The notes beneath the pieces are model-generated. The model saw only the letters and a list, made by a program, of their open reading frames with translations, made no database searches and had not been told where the DNA came from. Below are positions 59,061 through 64,000 of a stretch of 64,000 bases of DNA, in pieces (position 1 is the first letter of the stretch; each line of letters opens with the position of its first letter). The stretch lies in contig CM040447.1 in NCBI GenBank assembly GCA_022749755.1, positions 8,922,087 through 8,986,086 on the forward strand, read 5' to 3'. The DNA is from Azadirachta indica (lineage: Eukaryota; Streptophyta; Magnoliopsida; Sapindales; Meliaceae). The translations under genes and the position numbers were made by a program.

Positions 59061-60608
59061 ACATTCCAGTTTCATATCTTCTGGTGTAGCTCTCCCTAGA
59101 GTCTCTACGTAGAAGCAGTTCTCAATCGCCTATTAGGCCTGCAGTCTTTCACTCCAGTTTTTTTCAACAAATTTCCTTTTCACTCACACCTTCAACTCTT
59201 ATCATCTACACCATTAGCTCACCCATGCCTACCTCTTTAACCTTTCCTCCACCTTTACTCTTAATTATCAGATTGTCCTTTTCTGCCTCCACCCTTTTAA
59301 CGTCTCTTGTTATTCAACATGGACCCTGAGGAACTCATCAGATTTTGTCATTCACTTTCTCTTAGTGATGATTTAGATGGAACAGTAGTTACACTGGAAG
59401 CTCATGCCAAAAATACTGAAGTAAAAATGGCACACTGCTTCGTTGGTAAAGTCTTATCCAACAAACTCATTAATCGGGAAGGCTTCAGGTACATGATCTA
59501 GAAAATGTGGAAAACTGTTAACGAAGTGAAGGTGGAAAGCCTTGGTGGGAACAAATTCATCTTCCACTTCTCTTCCAGCATCGAGCGTAAAAGAGTAAGC
59601 AATAATGGTCCACGGAGTTTTGACAAGGCGTTGCTCATCCTTGAAGATCCACATGGAATTGGCGATATATTTGACTTAAAGTTCGCCCATGCATCATTCT
59701 GGATCCAAGTTCATAACATCCCCATCATTAGTATGAATAAAGAAGTAGCACTATATTTGGGAAATTTGACAGGTGAAATCAAGACATAGACTTGGGGGCA
59801 ACAGGAGACTGCCTGGGAAAATACCTTAAGAGTACGAGTTAAAGTCTAACACAACTGGCCCCCTCAAAAGAGTGTTAAGAGTGCGATTCTCAGAACCAGA
59901 CCAATCCACACTTCTCCCCCTATCATATGAAAGACTCCGAGAATTCTGGTTTAATTGTGGTCTTATTGGTCACACTCTCGCAGAATGTCCAGATTTGTCA
60001 AATGTTGCAGCATCGGAATTAAGCACTAGAAAATTCAACTACGGGTTATGGATGCGAGCTACCCCAAGAAATTAAAGAGGTAAACACCAAAAGCACGGAG
60101 GCGAAGAGGGCAGCAAAACCAAGGTGCAGCCACGCAATAGTAGACCAGAACCACCACCAACATCTCTAGATTGTTCCAACATAGACCCGATGAACAAGCA
60201 GCAGATAAAGAAAGAGAATGAGGCGGCGACATTAAAGAATCGTAATCATGAGACGCCATCGTGCAGAGATCCTGTGACAGACATTAATACCTCATCTGCA
60301 AAGATTACATCAAATGTGTACGAGCAAAAATCTACCTCAAGAAATTGAAAGATTTGCAGCTGGGGCACACATTTTGGACCATGCCAAAGCCCAAAATCAA
60401 GAGCAAAATCAAGGCCTTTTACAAACCCCAGCAAGGCCTACTACAAATCTTCCGCAGAAATCACAGCCAAGGAAAGTATCGAAAAGGAGCTTAAAAGCTC
60501 GGGCCGGAAATTCTCCTAACCACACAAAAGCCCAATTTTCAGCCAATAAAAACCCAAAAAGGATCTACACTGAAATGGAAACCAGAGAACCCCGAGTCAA
60601 AGAAAAAT
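59061..60608 (+). pseudogene. LINE (non-LTR retrotransposon) ORF1 remnant
   Basis: A pyrimidine-rich leader is followed by a start at 59319 (MDPEELIRFCHSLSLSDDLD). The frame has one stop at 59499-59501 and continues MWKTVNEVKVESLGGNKFIF, RKRVSNNGPRSFDKALLILE, FWIQVHNIPI, LGNLTGEIKT: the DUF4283-type domain of plant L1-like ORF1 proteins. After a frameshift, 59872 on gives LRVRFSEPDQ and a zinc knuckle at about 59950-59985, EFWFNCGLIGHTLAEC, in which the first Cys is Trp. A basic, glutamine-rich tail follows to 60608. The endonuclease-RT ORF is absent; the element ends at the copia LTR. ORF1 would bind element RNA. Confidence 0.75.
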
Positions 60609-60864
60609 AGGTCTTCTTTTAATAACAGTAAAGAAAACAATTCTTATTTCTTGAATTAGTTTAATACAAAAATAGCCTTTATATAGACTTTACAAAATAA
60701 TATATAAGGAAATAAATAATATATAATTATGTACAATATTTATGAAAAGAAATCAAAATAATAAAAAGAGAAGGAATCATAGCAAATAAGAAAAGGTTAA
60801 CAATATTGACTAACAAAATCAGGAAAGAAATTATCTTGATTTCATTAATCAATTATCATTAACA
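60609..60864 (-). repeat. 3' LTR of copia element E
   Basis: In element orientation begins TGTTAATGATAATTG right after a polypurine tract (TTGAGTTTGAGGAAAAC, 60865-60881). It carries a TATA box (TATATAAAGGC, about 60680) and ends near the LINE junction at about 60609. Length about 255 bp, normal for small plant copia LTRs. The outer end is not exact. Confidence 0.7.
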
Positions 60865-60879
60865 GTTTTCCTCAAACTC

Positions 60880-62029
60880 AATATGGTTTAATAAAAGTTA
60901 TCTTAATTTTAGACACCAGATCATGAAAACGCTCAGGATAATGACTTTTGATAAATATATTTGCTAGTTGGTTCAAAGAAGGGATCAAACGAAGGATAAT
61001 GGTGCCTTGAGTGATATATTGACGAATGAAATGATAGTTAACTTCAATATGTTTTGTGCGCTCATGAAAGACATCATTGTGGGCAATCTGAATAACAATA
61101 TTATTATCACAGGCCAAAGAAGTAGGACTAGAATGATGAATACCTATATTATTGAGAAGCCAACGAAGCTAAATAATCTCCTAAGTAGTATCTACAAGAG
61201 CACAGTATTCTGTCTCCGTGCTAGATCTTGCAACAACAATCTGCTTCTTACAATGCCAAGAAATAAGAGTCACCCAAAAAAATACAAATACCTGTGGTAG
61301 AGTGCCGGTCAATAGGATCACTAACTCAATCTGCATCAAAAAAGGCGCGTAACTGTAGAGACGAATGGGCAGAGAAATGAAGTCCATGAAATAAAGTGCT
61401 CTTGATGTAGCGAAGAATATGAAGAATAGCTTCATAATGAGGAGAGCGAGAGCTGACATGTACTGACTCATAATATGAATAGCATGAGAGATGTCAGGTC
61501 GAGTAACTGTGAGATAAATTAAACTACCAACCAACTGTCGATAAAGGGTGGCATCTTTACGTGGAACCCCGTCAAGAGATGTGAGTTTGGCATTGAGCTC
61601 TAGAGAAGTAGAAACAATTTTATTATCGATCAACCCAGCTTGAGCAAGGAGATCAGATGCATACTTGGTCTGAGAAAGATAGTAGGCATTATAGTCAGAA
61701 AGTACTTTCAAACCAAGAAAGTAGTTAAGATAACCAACATCCTTCATCTCAAAATACTGTTGAAGTAAAGTCTTGAGAGTAAATATTCCATTAATATCAT
61801 CACTAGTAATAATCATATCATCCACATAAAGTAAGAGAAAAATACAGCTATGATTTATGTTGCAAATAAAGAAAACTATATCATAAGAGCTAGAGTGAAA
61901 CCCAAGTTGCTGAATAGTAGTGATAAACTTGGCAAACCAAGCTTTAGGAGTCTGTTTGAGACCGTACAAGGCACGACGAAACTTGCAGACTTTGTGTGGT
62001 GGATGGGAATATTCTGGAGGAGGCTTCAT
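60880..62029 (-). pseudogene. RT and RNase H (copia element E)
   Basis: A 282-residue open stretch (62029-61181) reads VCKFRRALYGLKQTPKAWFA, the RT active site LLYVDDMIIT, EMKDVGYLNYFLGLKV, YLSQTKYASDLLAQAGL, LYRQLVGSLIYLTVTRPDIS, and the RNase H motif ARSSTETEYCALVD. A frameshift within it scrambles the region between HIMSQYMSA and WHCKKQI. After a break near 61180 the RNase H end continues at 61117-60878 (CDNNIVIQIAHNDVFHERTK, HIEVNYHFIR). The catalytic YVDD is intact. Confidence 0.85.
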
Positions 62030-63073
62030 ATAAACATCTTCAGTGAGATCACCATTGAGGAAAGCATTTTTAACATTTATCTGAAACAGTGTCCATCATC
62101 GTACAGCAGCCACAGCCAAAAGGCTTCGTACTGATATCATTCGGGCAACAGGGGCAAAGCTTTCTTCATAATCAATACCATACTCCTAATTGAATTTTTT
62201 AGCAACTAGTCTAGCTTTGTACCGTTCAATAGAACCATCAGCTTTAGTTTTGATTTTGTAAACCTATTTACAACCAAATGCTGATTTTTGAGGTAGTAGA
62301 TCAACTAGGTCCCATGTATGAGATTTTTCAAGTGCATGCAGTTCTTCTGCCTTTGCTTGCTGCCAAACAGGATTAGAACTGGCCTCGAAATAGAATTGAT
62401 GCTCATACAAGGAAAGAGTAGCAGAAAAACAGTGATAATCTCGAAGTCAAATAGGAAGTGTTTTTACTCGATCGGATTGATGAGGTGGAGAAGGAAGATC
62501 AGAAGAATGAGACAGAGGGACAATAGAGACGTCAAATGTGGACGTAGAAGACAAAGTCGTCAGCTTAAGAGCAGGCAGTGGTGCAGTGGATATATCTGCT
62601 GACGGCTCATTTGAATTACTTACATCAGTGTCACCTGGAAACAAATCTATAGAATTGTGAGTAAAGAAAGAAGGAAGATTAAACTTTGAACGAAAACTGG
62701 AAATGGACAAGAATATTTTGTGGTCCCAGAAGACTACATATCTAGATATACATAGTCAATTGGATATAGAATCCCAACATCTTTACCCTTTATGTTCAAT
62801 GTTATATCCCAAAAAACAACATAGACAAGCACGTGGTTCTAATTTGGTATATTCATGAGGTTGTAGAAAAACAAAGCAGGCATAACCAAAAACTTTAAAT
62901 AGATTATAGTCAGGAGGAGTCCCATACATTCGGTCATAAGGAGATTGATTTTCAAAGAGTGGAGAAGGAAGTTAATTGATAATGTATATAGTTATAAAAA
63001 GCAGCTTCTGCCTAAAAACGTTTTGGACAAAAGGCAGAGATGAGAAGAGCATAGACAGTTTCAAGGATATGTC
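62030..63073 (-). pseudogene. Integrase end and RT start (copia element E)
   Basis: Minus-strand blocks from the right: LPFVQNVFRQKLL (integrase end, about 63040), YDRMYGTPPDYNLFKVFGYA and CFVFLQPHEYTKLEPRACLC (62940-62820), then a serine/proline-rich linker, and the RT start near 62280-62160. Several stops interrupt. The part 5' of this is replaced by element F. Confidence 0.7.
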
Positions 63074-64000
63074 TGCTACAACTTAAAGGTTGTAACTCCC
63101 AAGTATAGGTTGTCTCAAGTAATAAAGTTCGGAAGTCCGAGTGTCGGTCCACAGGGAATATGTTATATTAAGTCTACAAGTCCAAAGGTCTAAATATTAT
63201 AAATCCGAATATTCTAATGGAGTGAATTTGCTTATTGTCAAATTTAAATTCTATATTATTATATATTAAGGCATTAGGGATCCATTTTAATGATTTGTAT
63301 AGAACTTATTCTTGATCCTTTTTTTTAAAGAAAAATACAATTAAGAACCAAAAGAATTGATTTTAATTGGATGATGAAAACAAAACATTTAAGCACAAAG
63401 AAATCAAAAGACTTACCTTTTAGTTGATGGTGAAAAACTATAAGTTGCCTTACTCTTGATATGTAGAAAATATCCAAGCATTCAATGTACCATTTGTTAA
63501 CAATGAATCAAGGTTTCTAACAATTCAAAACCACTTGCAAAATATAGTACTCAATCAATAAAAAGATTAACAATGAAGAGCAAAACAAAAGATCAAAGAA
63601 CAAAACTATAAAATCATCAAAAGTTCACCCTTAGCCCTAATTACGAAATTAGAAATACATCATTGAAATTTAAATTACAACAATAAAATAGAAATGGAAA
63701 AACAAAATCTGATCTCCCTCCTCACTTCCACGTCTCCCTTTATATAGGTAAAACAAAAGACATTCCACATGTGTGAACATAATTTGGTCAATTTCCAATT
63801 AATCACGCTTTACCAACTTCCAACATATTTTTGACCATGAAAACCACCGAATTTCGTAAAGCATCCTTCTTCAAAGTTGTAGGTGGATGACTCATCTTTC
63901 TAATGGTCTATATCTCGCTCTTATTTCTATTTTAGACCATGAGTTGTGTTGAAAATAGGCAGAGATGTTCAAGTCGCATTTTTCTCCCGTCCTTCTAGAA
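63074..64000 (-). repeat. LTR of element F (B/C family), runs off the window
   Basis: In plus orientation starts TGCTACAACTTAAAGGTTGT, the reverse complement of the end of the C LTR, and continues collinear with the B LTR (11019-12436) to the window end. It is either the 3' or 5' edge of another family member or a solo LTR; which cannot be told here. Confidence 0.9.

Larger units (their letters stand above)
60609..63073 (-). mobile_element. Ty1/copia element E, 3' half
   Basis: Minus-strand integrase end, RT, RNase H, polypurine tract and 3' LTR. The upstream half is cut off at 63073 by the LTR of element F, with ATGTC just outside as a possible target duplication. Confidence 0.85.

Noticed and set aside
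1..64000. tRNA or rRNA genes
   Set aside because: Only retroelement primer-binding sites complementary to tRNAs were seen; no cloverleaf or rRNA core could be supported by eye.

Overview
This window is plant nuclear DNA, almost certainly from a eudicot. It has an AT-rich backbone, long microsatellites, one intact L-type lectin receptor kinase gene, and otherwise nested, decayed retrotransposons and DNA transposons. Nothing fixes the species; a woody eudicot such as Citrus is only a guess. I see no rRNA, tRNA or CRISPR.

Layout. 1-700: remnant of an En/Spm-type transposase-family gene, minus strand. 1.05-5.2 kb: decayed Ty1/copia element (minus) whose LTR holds a foldback MITE and a (CT)n tract. 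5.4-5.5 kb: five exact 24-bp units. 5.8-19.8 kb: plus-strand Athila-like Ty3/gypsy element (A) with most of pol deleted. It is broken by a minus-strand Athila relative (B, 8.0-12.4 kb) and by a 2.9-kb CACTA transposon (14.6-17.5 kb), and it sits in a minus-strand Athila-like gag-pro remnant (D, 19.8-20.7 kb). 20.7-23.3 kb: minus-strand SIRE-like copia gag plus LTR. 23.7-46.7 kb: an old minus-strand Tat-lineage element with a fossil antisense gene, split at its reverse transcriptase by an 11.5-kb plus-strand Athila-lineage element (C, 31198-42742) flanked by the 5-bp duplication CCATA. 46.7-53 kb: AT-rich, no gene. 53.3-55.3 kb: LecRK gene (minus), with a copia LTR remnant about 0.5 kb upstream in the same orientation. 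57.5-58.0 kb: hAT-like MITE. 59.1-60.6 kb: LINE ORF1 remnant. 60.6-63.1 kb: minus-strand copia pol with 3' LTR, cut by a further LTR (F) of the B/C family that runs off the window.

The most interesting object is element C. Between integrase and 3' LTR, where Athila elements may carry an env-like gene, it has (i) a two-frame ORF with a basic patch and a four-cysteine finger, resembling the cysteine-rich nucleic-acid-binding proteins of some plant RNA viruses, and (ii) an intronless 196-codon copy of a LONELY GUY (LOG) cytokinin-activating enzyme gene with two nonsense codons. A short second copy of part of the finger ORF follows the LOG copy. This looks like a retroelement that gained extra cargo genes. 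The antisense gene of the Tat element, with its own TATA box and likely introns, is the second notable system.

Only the LecRK gene looks functional. The transposon genes carry stops, frameshifts or deletions, although the integrase and RNase H catalytic residues of C are intact. Boundaries backed by target-site duplications (C, CACTA) are firm; others are by-eye estimates.
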